From Adiantum capillus-veneris (taxonomy: Eukaryota > Streptophyta > Polypodiopsida > Polypodiales > Pteridaceae), in NCBI GenBank assembly GCA_014529385.2, contig CM043963.1:107758412-107822411 (forward strand): a DNA stretch of 64,000 nucleotides, given 5' to 3'. Positions 1 to 12,131 of this stretch are shown one piece after another; within the stretch, counting starts at the first letter, position 1; every line of letters begins with the position of its first letter. A program made the position numbers and the translations under genes. The notes beneath the pieces were generated by a model that searched no databases, had not been told where the DNA came from, and worked only from the letters and a program-made list of their open reading frames with translations.

Positions 1-145
1 CCAGGTATGTACACATATTCTTTTGTAAAAACCTAATAAGAACTCACTATGCTCTACACATTACAGTAGAGCGAGTTCACCATATCGTTGTGCTCTTCTT
101 CTCGCACTCTCTCTCGCGTTGCACTTCAGCTCATACTCCTGCAAC
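1..145 (+). repeat. 5' LTR of copia 1 (partial)
   Basis: Matches 5349-5494 almost base for base, starting at LTR position 50. It ends just before the primer-binding site. The U3 start and its TATAAA are outside the window but visible in the 3' copy. Confidence 0.93.
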
Positions 146-157
146 TGGTATCAGAGC
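146..157 (+). other. Primer-binding site, tRNA-iMet
   Basis: TGGTATCAGAGC, the usual complement to the 3' end of plant initiator tRNA-Met, directly after the 5' LTR. Confidence 0.92.
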
Positions 158-1241
158 TCAGTTCGAGGCTCGGGGAAGCACTGCAGGAGGCTAGAGTCAC
201 CAGCTCAGATTGGAGTGAAATTCGACAGGCAAAGACACGGCCCCAAATCTTGTGGGTGTGCGCGTAGGGCTCGGTGTGCTCAGAATTTCATTCTGAGGTC
301 ATCTCGGTTACCGTTCGGCTTCGACAAAGTTCTGCGCAGGCCATTTTCGACTACGTGGTCTCAGCGGGTGCAGATTCGACTTTGCAAATTTGGGGTTTTC
401 GGCCTACGACTGCAGGTGCTGAGGATATCGACACTCCTAGAGTGTTGATTTGTGGCTATCTACACATCAAAGGATGGCTCACAGTTCTTGGAGGCGTGTC
501 ACATACGACACGAGCGCATCTACACACAGACTGTAGGCGACATCCACTAGTTCATCAGGTAGCTTGTGTTTGCTGCTTGATATTCCAGATTTCATCCTTA
601 CATTGCAGGTACTTCCACATGGGATGTATTGTCAAAGATGATGTATGTCTGTTGAGGGTTTGCTGGTTGTGAGTCACGTAGCAAACAACCGCCGCAGCGG
701 TTACAGCATACAGTGGGAAATTTGTGGATGTATGACTTTGTGGGAAGTCTATGTACTGTCAGATTTACTGCAGCCTTTGTTGAGGGTCGAGTGAGGTTTT
801 ATTGAGCTGGGGGATTCTCGAATTTTGAGATCCTTTCGGTGATACAGGTCTTGGAGCGATCCCTCGAGCACCCTTAGATAGGCAGCTATGATGTATTGAC
901 TGTGAGTTAGACAGTTGGGATTGCATCTTTGCTTTACTGCCGTTGAGGCATTGTCGCAGTCTATGCTTATAGGATAGTGACAGGACAGTCAGAGACAGTA
1001 CATGTGCAGGACAGGTTTACCCACAGCTTATAGTGTCAGAGAGACAATGTTTTTTGAGCTGTTTTTTGGTCTGTTTTTGAGTACACCAGAGCCATTTTAC
1101 AAAGGAGACTCTGCCGAAATTTATGCAGAATCTGAAGCTTTCTTAGTTCATTTGACAGGTTGATATTGGTTCAGAGGTCAGTTTACAGGGGAAACTCTGC
1201 CGAACTTTTCCCAGGAAAGTAAACTACTGTGAAGCGTAGCT
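158..1241 (+). other. Long untranslated leader of copia 1
   Basis: About 1.1 kb between the primer-binding site and the gag ATG, with no open frame that resembles a known domain. Several short purine/pyrimidine repeats and short upstream ATGs are present. It probably carries packaging and dimerisation signals, but none can be identified by eye. Confidence 0.6.
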
Positions 1242-4200
1242 ATGGCTGGATCACAGGACACTGCTCTTTACAATATCAAGAAGCTGGATGGAACCAATTT
1301 CCCATTGTGGAAGTAGCAAATTTGGCATGTGTTGGTACAAAAGAAGCAGATAAAACCTATAAAGCTCAAGGGGATAAAACCAGAAGATATGGACGAAGAT
1401 GAATGGAGCGAAATGGATGAATTGGCACTTTCTACCATTATGCTGACTTTGGCAGAAAGCGTTTACTTCAATGTAGCAGACGAGATGTCGGCTTATCAAG
1501 CATGGTTAAAGCTGAGTGATCTTTGTGAGAAGCAGAGTGCAGCTTCACAGGTATACTGGCTTAAGAAGCTTGTTGACTTGAAGATGAAAGAAGGGACACC
1601 TATGTCCAATCATCTGAATGAATTCAACACAATCTATAGTCAGTTGTCAGCTCAAGGTGTCAAGTTTGATGAACCTGTTAGAGCTATGTTCCTGTTGATC
1701 ACATTGCCGGAAAGTTGGGACACTTTTCGCACAGCTTTGAGTAATTCTGCACCTCCAGATGGTTTGAACATAGCAGGTGTAGAAGGAAGTCTGCTTACTG
1801 AAGAAACCAATAGAAAGACAATGGACAAAGGAAAAGGAACAGCCTTAGTTGTCAGGGGAAGGACCAAAGAAAAGTACAAAGGTGGAAAGAGGAATCAGTC
1901 TCGTAGCAAGTCCCGCAGTGCTAAAGGCAAGAGTGACATAGAATGCTACCATTGTGGCAAGAAGGGTCACATGAAAAGAGACTGCAGAGAATGGAAAGCA
2001 GAAAAAGGTAAAGAGAAAGCTGAAGACCATAGTGAGAAGAACAAGTCCTCAGTGAAGATTCAAGAAATAAATGTGACAAACACTGTTGCAGAGGATGACA
2101 GTCTAGTGTCAGGAGACATCTACTTCTTGAAGAATACAATGGACTCAGCTCTTCTTACAGCATCTGATGGAAATGCATTGAGTGACTGGATTATAGACTC
2201 AGGGGCATCACTTCATGTGTCTCCAAACAAGGAGTGGTTTACCTCTTATGTGACCACTAAAGATCATGTTCGGCTAGGCAATGGGCAGACATGTGAGATC
2301 TTAGGTGTTGGAGATGTTCAATTGAAGTTTCAGAATGGCTCCTCTTTCACGCTGAAGAATGTGAGACATGTTCCCACAATTACAAAGAGCTTGATCAGCA
2401 CAGGTTTACTTGATGATGCTGGCTACGTCACCACTTTTGGACAGAACATGTGGAAGATATCCAAGGGTTCTATGATAGTAGCACATGGAGTAAAGTCTGG
2501 AGGACTTTACATGATTTATGTATCAAATGTCTCTAAAAATGTAATCAATGTAACCGAGCAGCCGAACGTTTCTTTGTGGCATAGCCGGTTAGGACATATG
2601 TCCAAGAAGGGAATGGAAATCTTGTCTCGTTCTGGTTATTTGCCTGGCTTTTCATTTAATGATTTTGAATTCTGTGAACATTGTCTGTATGGTAAGCAAA
2701 CACAGCAGCCACATAAGCATAGAAGCAGTAGAAGAGATACACAGTTGGCACTTGTTCATAGTGATTTGTGTGGACCTATGCCTAACCTATCTCTAGGGGG
2801 AGCTTCTTACTTTATGACATTTATAGCTGATTACTCGAGGAAAGTATGGGTTTACTTTGTCAAGCACAAGGATGAAGCGTTTAGTGTTTTCAAAACGTTT
2901 GTGACACTCGTGGAGAATCAAAGTGGCAAGAAGCTTAAATGCTTACGCACTGACAATGGTGGAGAGTATGTTTCAAAGGCCTTTCAGGACTTTTGTGAGT
3001 CAAAAGGTATAAAACGTGAACTTACTGCTCCTTACAATCCTCCTCAAAATGGTGTTGCTGAGAGGATGAATAGGACCATACAAGAGAAGGTCAGAAGTAT
3101 GTTGTCTAATGCACAACTGCCAAATGGGTTTTGGGCTGAAGCTGTATCAACAGCTGTTCATCTTGTAAATAGATCTCCTAGCAAGGTTTTGCAGAAGGAT
3201 TTAGTGCCAGAGATGGTATGGTCAGGCAAAATGCCCTCATACAAACATCTCAGAGTCTTTGGCTGTGAGGCATATACTCACGTTCCAACGAAATTTAGGA
3301 ACAAACTTGAGCCAAAGAGTAGAAAGTGCATCTTTCTAGGCTATGGTAATTCTGGTGAGATGGGGTACAGACTTTGGGATCCCGAATCCAGAAAGGTTGT
3401 CCGCAGCAATGATGTTCACTTTAATGAATCCAAATATCATTCTAAACCAGAGAGGGTTGAGGAGATTAGAAGAGTTGTCTTCCAAGAAGATGGACCTGCA
3501 CGTGCAAGACAAAATGTCAGGGCTCAAGAGGAGCAAGGACAGGATAGAGTGGAACCACAGGTTGTGGCTGAGCCTGAGCCACCTATTGTGCGTAGATCTG
3601 GACGTGTCACGCGACCTCCTGATAGGTTTGTTCCATCTATGAACTATGTCATGTTGACTGATTGCAATGAGCCTTCAAGTTACAAGGAAGCAGTGCAAAT
3701 GAAGGACTCCGGGAATTGGCAATTGGCCATGCAGTCAGAGATGACAACTCTGGATAAAAACAAGACATGGAAGCTAGTTAAATTACCACAGGGCAAAAAG
3801 GCTCTACCTTGTAAATGGGTTTACAGGTATAAGATCACCGCTCATGATAGTCAGCCAAAGTACAAAGCAAGGCTTGTTGCCAAGGGCTTTAAGCAAGAAC
3901 AAGGCATTGACTTTGATGAAGTCTTCTCTCCGGTGGTCAAGATGACTACATTGAGATGCTTTCTTGCATTGGTTGCCATATTAGATTTGGTGTTGCACCA
4001 AATGGATGTCAAGACAGCGTTCTTGCATGGTGATTTAGATGTGGAAATTTACATGCAGCAGCCAGAAGGGTTTGTTGAGAAAGGCAAGGAAGATTGGGTA
4101 TGCCAGTTGTTAAAGAGTCTTTATGGCTTAAAACAATCACCGAGGGCATGGTACCATAAATTCCACAAGTTTATGCTTTCTCAAGGCTACAAACGTAGTG

Positions 4201-5222
4201 AGTTCGATCACTGTCTATATACAAAGGAGGCTAAGGATGGTGGTTGGCTGATCCTTATTTTGTATGTGGATGACATGTTGATTGCTTGCAAGCACTTGGA
4301 AGAAATTTCAGCTTTGAAGTCAAAGATGGCAAAATCGTTTGACATGAAAGACATGGGTGAGGCAAGTCATATACTTGGTATGCGCATTGAGAGAGACAGA
4401 TCAAAGAAGTTGATTTGGTTATCTCAAACAGAGTATATTGACAAGGTTTTGCAACGTTTCAATATGGATAAGGGAAAGGCACTGAGTGTTCCATTGCCAC
4501 CATATGTGAAACTTAGCAAACAAGATTTTCCTGTGTCTGAGGAAGAACAGGCTGAAATGGATAAGATTCCATATGCGTCTGTAGTGGGTAGTTTGATGTA
4601 TGCAATGATGGCTACTCGCCCAGACATTGCATTTGCAGTGGGAGTAGTAAGTCGATACATGTCAAACCCAGGCAAGAAACATTGGGAGGCAGTGAAAGGA
4701 ATATTGAGATACCTGAAAGCTACAAAGAGTATGCGTATATGCTATGGGAGTCAGGAGCTAAGTGTAAAGGGTTTTACAGACTCAGATTATGCAGGTGACT
4801 TAGACAACTGAAGGTCTACGTCAGGGTATGTCTTTACATTGGCTGGTGGAGCAGTATCATGGCGTTCTAGATTGCAAGATTGTGTTACTCAGTCTACTAC
4901 AGTGGCTGAATATGTTGCAGCATCACAGGCATGCAAAGAATCAATTTGGCTTAATCGACTAGTAACAGATTTGGCAATCAAAGAAGAGATGCCTATGTTA
5001 TATTGTGATAGTCAAAGTGCTTTACAATTGGCTCGCAATCCAGTTTATCACTCAAAGACAAAGCATGTGGATGTGAAGTATCATTTCATCAGGGAAATTC
5101 TCGAGGATAAGCAACTTCAGCTTGTCAAAGTTCACACCACAGAAAATCCTGCTGATCTACTTACAAAAGGACTTCCCTCAGAGAGCTTTGCGCATTTTCG
5201 CAAGCAGTTAGGTGTAGGGTAG
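1242..5222 (+). pseudogene. Copia 1 gag-pol polyprotein, two nonsense mutations
   Basis: Polyprotein of about 1,326 codons for reverse transcription and integration of the element. Start chosen at ATG 1242, because the typical copia gag opening (LDGTNF.LWK) follows it. In order: gag helices; zinc knuckle CYHCGKKGHMKRDC near codon 235; protease DSGA near 318; GAG-pre-integrase LWHSRLGHM near 445; integrase core with HSD, RTDNGGEY and AERMNR (D,D,E all present) about 505-620; reverse transcriptase with YVDD at 4263-4274; RNase H with TDSDYAGD, followed by a conserved RSTSGY block, to the end. Two in-frame stops break it: TAG at 1314-1316 in place of a conserved Trp (TGG), and TGA at 4809-4811 in place of Arg (CGA) before RSTSGY. 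There are no frameshifts. The natural stop is TAG at 5220-5222. Confidence 0.93.
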
Positions 5223-5299
5223 TACATCACTTCTCTACATCTCTTGTATATTAGCTTCTCTCACACTTAAAGTACCACATTGGACTTTAAGTGGGAGGT

Positions 5300-5494
5300 T
5301 GTTGGGGTATAAAGCCCAATGTGGTCGCCCAGGTAAGTAGGCGGGCCGCCAGGTATGTACACATATTCTTTTGTAAAAACCTAATAAGAACTCACTATGC
5401 TCTACACATTACAGTAGAGCGAGTTCACCATATCATCGTGCTCTTCTTCTCGCACTCTCTCTCGCGTCGCACTTTCGCTCATACTCCTTCAACA
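5300..5494 (+). repeat. 3' LTR of copia 1, 195 bp
   Basis: Begins TGTTGGGGTATAAA and ends TTCAACA, the TG...CA ends expected of an LTR. A polypurine tract (AAGTGGGAGGT) lies immediately upstream. The TATAAA at about 5308 is the likely promoter. It repeats 1-145. Confidence 0.94.
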
Positions 5495-6493
5495 ACACCT
5501 ACGAGCATAATCCTACCAAGTTCTGCAGTCATCTGGGTAGGTACACAAATCACGATCCATCCCAAAAAAATGTATAGAAAACTGAAACAAAACATGTGTA
5601 TGCTGCTTCACAACTGAAGCTAGAGACATCGGTGGCTCCATCTAGGTTTCCTGCAAAATATAATTTTACTCCTCTTTTAAGTTTTTAGGTTGTCTATGTA
5701 GTATTTTTTCCTTGTACATTGCTTTTGATGACTTTAAGATTTCCATTGCTTTCTCATGTTTGCAAATGTTTTTCCATCCAATTTTGTAGAGTGGAAGCCA
5801 ATAGAGTCCTTCACAGGAACTTTTGAGGACATCCTTACTGACTCTGGCAAGTTGCTCTATACTGGCTATCCATCATTTGAGCTTGCCTCACATGAAATTT
5901 TTGTTAATAGTCATACTTATGTCACACCTAGGCAAAATGGGCATGGTATGTTTTTCTGGTTCACTCGCCAACCTTAGAGAGTCTGGAATGGCCTAAGCTA
6001 GACAATGCCTTGATCGCAACAACCAAAAATAGAATTGAGGTGGATGTGCAAGCAGCAATGAAGTGTACCTATGGTTCCCACAAAGCCACAGTAACATGGT
6101 TTATGTATCTTCATGTGTCTGTGTTTATCTTTCAACTTTAGAGTGTTCACAAGACACCAACAATGTGGACTTGCAAATGGGAAAGCGCGATCAACAAATT
6201 CCTTGCAGCTGGATGAGAGACTAAGGTGGTCAACCACCAGGAGATAGAATCAAGTGCTCTGTAGTTGCTGGCAATGTAGTGTTCAGATACCATATTGCAA
6301 AGCAAAGCTTGTCAATGGTCTTTTCCTATAGAAGATGGAAGCTAACGATGGGAGAATGGGAGGCACTAGACTCTGATGTTGCTGCTAGAGAATCAATTGA
6401 CCTACAAATATGCCTCCACGAGGATGCAGTGCACGACATTGTAGTGAATGATGACTGACATCTTAGTCATCTTCGTGAGTATCTTAATGTCAA
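5495..6493 (+). other. Spacer between copia 1 and copia 2
   Basis: No recognisable gene. A 73-codon frame at 5756-5977 has no motif I recognise and is not supported by neighbouring frames. The sequence has ordinary composition and is probably older host or decayed repeat DNA into which both elements inserted. Confidence 0.5.
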
Positions 6494-6498
6494 ATATA

Positions 6499-6725
6499 TG
6501 TTACCATATACATGTGGTAGTGATGTGTGTGAACACACTAGGACCGCCGGGGCATTTTTTCCCTCTTTAGGAGGTTTTTTCCCCCGTGCATTGTATATGC
6601 GCCCATCACTCTAGGGCTATCTATCTTTCCATTGCACACTAAGTAACACACTCTCTATTGTGTGCCTTGAGCTTCCTTCGTCTTCTCCAAGCTGTGTGTG
6701 TTTCTCTGCAACCCTAATTCCAACA
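6499..6725 (+). repeat. 5' LTR of copia 2
   Basis: TGTTACCATA...TTCCAACA, repeated at 11452-11678. It contains a TTGTATATGC stretch that may act as the TATA region. Confidence 0.96.
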
Positions 6726-6727
6726 AT

Positions 6728-6739
6728 TGGTTTCAGAGC
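6728..6739 (+). other. Primer-binding site of copia 2
   Basis: TGGTTTCAGAGC, one mismatch from the usual tRNA-iMet complement, two bases after the LTR. Confidence 0.88.
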
Positions 6740-7087
6740 AGGTCACGTCCTCCCGGGCTTAGTCGCCAGCTGCTCCAGCACACGCTTGCTCACTTTCTCC
6801 GATTTCAGTGAGCTTTGGCAAGCGTTCGCAGGTCGAAAAATATTTTGGGGGAGATCCAAGATCTTGGTCTGCTCAGAATTTTGATTTGGGCTCATTTCGT
6901 CCTCCGTTTCCACTACAGGCAGTACTGCACAGGCTATTTCGTCATTTTGTGTAGAATTTCTGTCAGTCCCGTTTTCTGCATAACAGGTGCCTTACATTCT
7001 TCTACGGTTTGTGCTATATAGCACAGGTTGTTCCCGCTCCATTTCTCCTATTTTCGGGCAGTTTTCACATCAGGTGCAACATTTACC

Positions 7088-10000
7088 ATGGCTGACAACA
7101 ACAACACAGATGTGTTCAAGATGTTTGCTGCTGAGGACAGGTTGGATGGGGACAACTACCCTATGTGGGCTTATATGATGCAACATGTTCTTGTGTCAAA
7201 GGGTGTCTGGAACATTGTGCAGGGCATTGATGTACGTCCTAGTTCTGAGGATGTAGGCGATGTTGAGGATGTTGCAGGTCTTGCTGCAAGGATTGCAGCT
7301 GTTAGAGTTGTTTTGCCTACGGCAGAACAAGCTCGTTGGGATGTTAAGGATGCGCAGGCTCATGCATTGATTGCGTTGTCTGTGAAGCACACCATTGTTC
7401 CTCACATCCGTTCAGCAAAATCTGCAAAACAGGCTTGGGATATTTTAGCAGGTCTTTATGCAAGCCGCAATGAGGCTAAAATTGCTTTGCTGCGTAAAGA
7501 GCTGGAGTCGAAGATTATGCATGAGAAAGATGATATGGACACTTTCCTTGCTAGTGTCAAGGTTATCAATGAGCAGCTTATTTTTGCAGGTGAAGTCATT
7601 TCAGACAGTTCCCTTGTGCAGACTGTTCTTGATGCCTTACCAGATTCCTACCAGACTTTTGCTAGTACTTGGAGACTGATGACCCAAGGAAATCCTAAAG
7701 TTGTCAATTTTGATGCATTATGCACATTGCTGTTGCAAGAGTCACTTTCTAGAAAAAACAGCACTAGGTAGTGTGCAGTTGAACAGGCTTTTATTGCTTC
7801 TCAAAGACAGGGTGGTAACAGTAATGCAGCCACTTCTTATGGTTCTGCTGCGAGTGGCAAAGATTTTGTTCCTAATACTTCTGCTGGCAGTACTTCGTCT
7901 GGCAATTCTGGTGATAAGGGAAAAAAGAAGATGCGTTGCCATTATTGTAAAGCCAATGATCACTTGATCAAGTCGTGTCCTAAGTTGAAGGCTAAAGAGG
8001 CTAAGAAGAAAGAGGGTGGTTCCACTGCAAATGCTGGTTCCACTACAAATGCAGCCATTGTTGAGTCTTCTATGAAAGGAGACTTTGTTGCTGATGTTGA
8101 TGCAGACTGGGCTTTTAGCGTAGAGTGCACTTACAATCCTACTGTCCATGATGCATGCTTGTCAGTTGCTGCAGATTCACATGTGTGGTATTTTGACAGT
8201 GGTGCTACAAAGCACATTACCTCACATCGTGAATTATTTACCTCTCTCGAGTCTGTCCCTCATGGGAATTCAGTCACTTGTGCCAACAACGCCTCTTATC
8301 CAGTTCAGGGAGTTGGAAAGATTGTGCTCACTGCTGCTAATGGCAGTTCCTTCACACTTGTTGATGCACTTTATGTACTTGGGATCAAGAAGAATCTCTT
8401 GTCTGTATCCGCACTTGCTAGACTTGGACTTGTAGTCAAATTTGTGGATGACAGATGTACAGTTCATGATCTCAGTTTTGGTGATGAAATTGTTGCATCT
8501 GGGCTTTTGTGCCGTGGGCTGTATAAGCTCACTTTGTATGACAAGTGTGGACAAAATTTTGCAAATGTTATTGCAAATTCAAGGGCTATTTCAGATGCAA
8601 AAATTTGGCATGCACGTTTTGGTCATCTGAATTTTGCCAGTTTGCCACGTTTGTAGAAATCTGATGTGGTTGCTTCTTTGCCACCTCTTGAAGCACCTGT
8701 CAAACATGTTTGTGAAGGCTATATTTTGGGTAAGATGCAGCGTTCTAAATTTCCAAAGGATGGTTCAATTCGAGCCACATGCAGGTTGCAGCTTGTGTAT
8801 ATTGATGTTTGTGGGCCCATGCAAACTCCGTCCTTGGACAATTACCCGTACTTCGTGACTTTCATTGATGACTACTCCAGGCATGCATGGGTATTTCCGC
8901 TTAAAGCGAAGTCCGAAGTTTTATGTGCTTCAAACAATTTCTGGCTATGGCTAAAAATGTCTCGAAATGTACTATGGGCACCCTCCGTTCTGATCGAGGG
9001 GGGGAGTATATGTCTCATGAATTTAATGCATTTCTGGCTAGTCGTGGGATAAAACACCAATGTATAGTGCCTTATACACCTCAGCAAAATGGTGTTGCTG
9101 AGAGGAAAAACAGGTCGCTGACGGAAATGGCACGATGTATGGTCACAAGTCAAGCTTTGCCGCATTCTTTTTGGCTTGAGGCCATCATGTGTGCCACTTA
9201 TGTACTTAACAGGTGTGCTACGAAATCTTTGCAGTCTATTACTCCATATGAAGCATGGCATGATAGAAAACCTTCTATTGAGCACATGCGTGTTTTTGGC
9301 TGTTTGGCATATGCTTTGGTGCCACAAGTGCAGCGCAGAAAATTGGATGATAAGGCTGTCAAATGTATTTTTGTTGGTTATAGTGCTGAAAGCAAAGGTT
9401 ACAGGTTGTATCATCTGCAAACAAAACATATTTTGGTTTCTCGGGATGTAGTGTTTGTGGAAGATTCTGTTCAGCCCTTGCTGTCATGTACTAGAGACAA
9501 TAATGTAAGCTCACAGGACATTTATGACACTTTGTTGCCTCTTTTCAATGGTGGAAATACGAATGTAAGTTCCAATGAGGCAAATGTACAGCCTATGGGG
9601 GTTTTTGAAAATGTTCTAGATCAGCCTATTACTGATGTAGATGTACATGATGTACTTGATGAGGAAAGGGCTGAAAATGAGCAGGGTAGAGGTATGCCAA
9701 AATGGATGGTGCACACTTTGCGTGACAGTAAATTGGATGCACCTTTGTCTAGTTGTACTCGTGCAGGCTCTCGCCATGCATCTTATGCATCAAATTGTTA
9801 TGCTTTGGCTGTGTCTAGCTTACATGATGTTGAGGAGCCTCTGACTTTTGATGAAGCACAAAATTCAGAAAATTGGATGGCTGCCATGCAATCAGAATAT
9901 GATGCACTTATACAAAATGACACATGGACTTTATGTGATTTGCCTCCTAGAAAAAAGGCCATTGGTACAAAGTGGGTTTACAAGTTCAAACGCAAGCCGG

Positions 10001-11376
10001 ATGGTGAGATTGATCGCCATAAGGCTCGACTTGTTGCAAAGGGTTATGCACAACAAAAAGGCATAGATTATGAAGAGACTTTTGCTCCCACTTGTCGTAT
10101 GACTACTGTGCATTTTCTATGTGCATCGGCAGTTCATTTTGGTTGGGATGTACATCAATCAGACATTGTTACTGCTTTCTTGAATGGTGACATATTTGAG
10201 GAAGTTTATGTAACGCAGCCTCGCGGTTTTGTCATAAAAGGACAAGAGGACAAAGTGTGCAGATGTAAGAAGGCTTTGTATGGGTTGAAGCAATCTCCTC
10301 ATGCTTGGTATGAGAAAGCTGACACTCATTTGGTTAAACGAGGCTTTCGTAAAATAGTCCAACAGAAAGCACATTGTATGTAAAGCGTGAGGGTGATGTA
10401 CTTCTCATTGTGGTTCTTTATGTTGATGATTTGCTAATCACTGGACCAAATGAGAGACATATTGCTGAATTTAAGGCTGATTAGAATGCTACTTTCAAGA
10501 TGAAAGATTTGGGGTTGTTGCATCATTATTTGGGTATACAGTTTAAGTAGTGTGATGGTGGTATTGCTTTGTGTCAGAAAAGTTACATAGAGACATTGCT
10601 ATGTAAGTTTGTACTTGAGGATTGCAAAACTATTGTCACTCCCATGGAAATAGGTTTGAATTTGAGTCTACATGATGCTGGCGATCCTGCTGATGTCACT
10701 CTTTACCAAACTGCTGTTGGCTGCCTCATTTATGTATGCAACACGAGGCCAGATATTCAATTTGCAGTCTCACAGGTCAGCAGATTTATGCATAGCCCAA
10801 GGTCTGAGCATTGGTAGGCTGTCAAGAGGATTTTTTGGCTACCTTAGTGGCACTTTACATCTTGGCTTGTTTTATCCCAAGGGAGGATCATTGCCGCCAG
10901 ACTTACATGCTTTTTCGGACTCAAATTGGGCTGGTTGTTTTGACACGTGAGTGTCCACAAGTGGTTTTTGTTTCATGCTTGGCAGTTCATGTATATCATG
11001 GTTGAGCAAGAAGCAACCTACTGTGGCCACTTCGAGTTGTGAGGCTGAGTACAGGGCAGTCTTCACAGCTACGATTGAGTGTGTATGGCTCAGACGCCTT
11101 ATGGCTGATATGGGTGTTGGACAGGACACTGCCAACACTATCTACACTGACAGTCAGAGCGCATTGGCAGTTGCGAGGAACCCAATTTTTCATGCTCGCA
11201 CAAAGCACATTGAGGTGCATTACCACTATGTCAGGGAGAGGCTCTCAGCAGGAGAGATCAGGTTGGCTTATGTGCCAACACAGGACAACCTTGCAGATCT
11301 TTTCACAAAGGCATCTTCTCGTGAGAAGCTTGAATCTTTCCGCAAAGCTTTGGGCTTACTCCCCTTTGTGGACTGA
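7088..11376 (+). pseudogene. Copia 2 gag-pol, multiply disabled
   Basis: Start chosen at ATG 7088 (MADNNNTDVF); a 20-codon upstream extension in frame looks untranslated. Visible in order: gag with LDGDNYPMW; zinc knuckle CHYCKANDHLIKSC near 7934; protease WYFDSGATKHIT near 8190; integrase with YIDVCGPM and SDRGGEY; reverse transcriptase with LYVDDLLIT near 10415; RNase H with SDSNWAG and TKHIEVHYHYV. Breaks: TAG 7769, TAG 8654, a one-base loss near 8920, another near 10350, TAG 10482, TAG 10548, TAG 10815, a one-base gain in a T run near 10831, and TGA 10948. Comparison with element 3 indicates that stops 8654, 10548 and 10815 replace Gln, and 10948 replaces Arg. Ends at TGA 11374-11376. Confidence 0.93.
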
Positions 11377-11451
11377 TCCTGTCCTCAAAGCATGGCACTT
11401 CCCTTTACTCATGTGCCAGCTCTCATTCACCGCATCACTCCAGGGGGGATT

Positions 11452-11678
11452 TGTTACCATATACATGTGGTAGTGATGTGTGTGAACACACTAGGACCGC
11501 CGGGGCATTTTTCCCCTCTTTAGGAGGTTTTTTCCCCCGTGCATTGTATATACGCCCATCACTCTAAGGCTATCTATCTTTCCATTGCACACTTAGTAAC
11601 ACACTCTCTATTGTGTGCCTTGAGCTTCCTTCGTCTTCTCCAAGCTGTGTGTGTTTCTCTGTAACCCTAATTCCAACA
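11452..11678 (+). repeat. 3' LTR of copia 2
   Basis: Copy of 6499-6725, preceded by the purine tract AGGGGGGATT and followed by the ATATA duplication. Confidence 0.96.
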
Positions 11679-11683
11679 ATATA

Positions 11684-12037
11684 CCTTGCCCAAGCAATAT
11701 CTCTTTGTAATCAATGAAAAGGTTGTTCGCTTTAGAAAACAGAATAGATTTCTGTGTGAGAACATTTTGCTTTCGCGATGTGTTTTTGTAAAAGCTTGTA
11801 ACTGACAAGGATTTTTCTCCCATTAATACATATGGTGTTTTGAATCTCATTTTTGTGCATACTTGTTTATTCTCAACTTGTTCAAGTTTTTGATCAAAAT
11901 GTGCAATTTCTTTGATGTGGAGCATAAATATTTTCAATGTTGGTGTCTTTTAATGCTTTGTCACGTGATTTTGCTTAAAACTATGGTTTTAAGTTATTTT
12001 GATGTCAATTTTAAGTGCTAATAAAAAGTACCTTGGG
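11684..12037 (+). other. Spacer, AT-rich upstream region
   Basis: No gene seen. The part nearest 12038 carries GTCACGTGATTT and TTAAGTGCT, which also occur with small changes upstream of the minus-strand gene at 15.4 kb, so it may be promoter DNA of the following gene. Confidence 0.45.
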
Positions 12038-12045
12038 TATATAAG
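12038..12045 (+). promoter_or_regulatory. TATA box of the 12.1-kb gene
   Basis: TATATAAG, 94 bases before the ATG at 12132 and preceded by TTAAGTGCT. The spacing and flanking words resemble the TATA region of the convergent gene at 15488-15495. Confidence 0.6.
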
Positions 12046-12131
12046 TGACTTTCTAGGTTTTAAACTTCATTTCTCACATTCAAAAAACTCTAGCTCTAAG
12101 CTCTCTTCGCATCTTCTTCGCGAACGAACCC

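Larger units (their letters stand above)
1..5494 (+). mobile_element. Ty1/copia element 1, 5' end cut by window
   Basis: LTR retrotransposon with partial 5' LTR, tRNA-Met primer-binding site, long leader, one gag-pol frame in copia order (protease, integrase, reverse transcriptase, RNase H), a purine tract and a 3' LTR. The first 49 bases of the 5' LTR lie outside the window, so the target duplication cannot be checked; the five bases after the 3' LTR are ACACC. Visible LTR halves differ by roughly 5%, which suggests a moderately old insertion. Confidence 0.95.
6494..11683 (+). mobile_element. Ty1/copia element 2, complete with target duplications
   Basis: Full-length element: 227-bp LTRs at both ends, primer-binding site, gag-pol remains and a purine tract. 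The 5-bp target duplication ATATA is present at 6494-6498 and 11679-11683. The two LTRs differ at about 5 of 227 positions (roughly 2%), four of them transitions. The LTRs are young, yet the coding region carries many disabling changes. It belongs to the same broad copia group as element 3 (59.2-64 kb), judging by the shared gag opening and RNase H. Confidence 0.96.
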
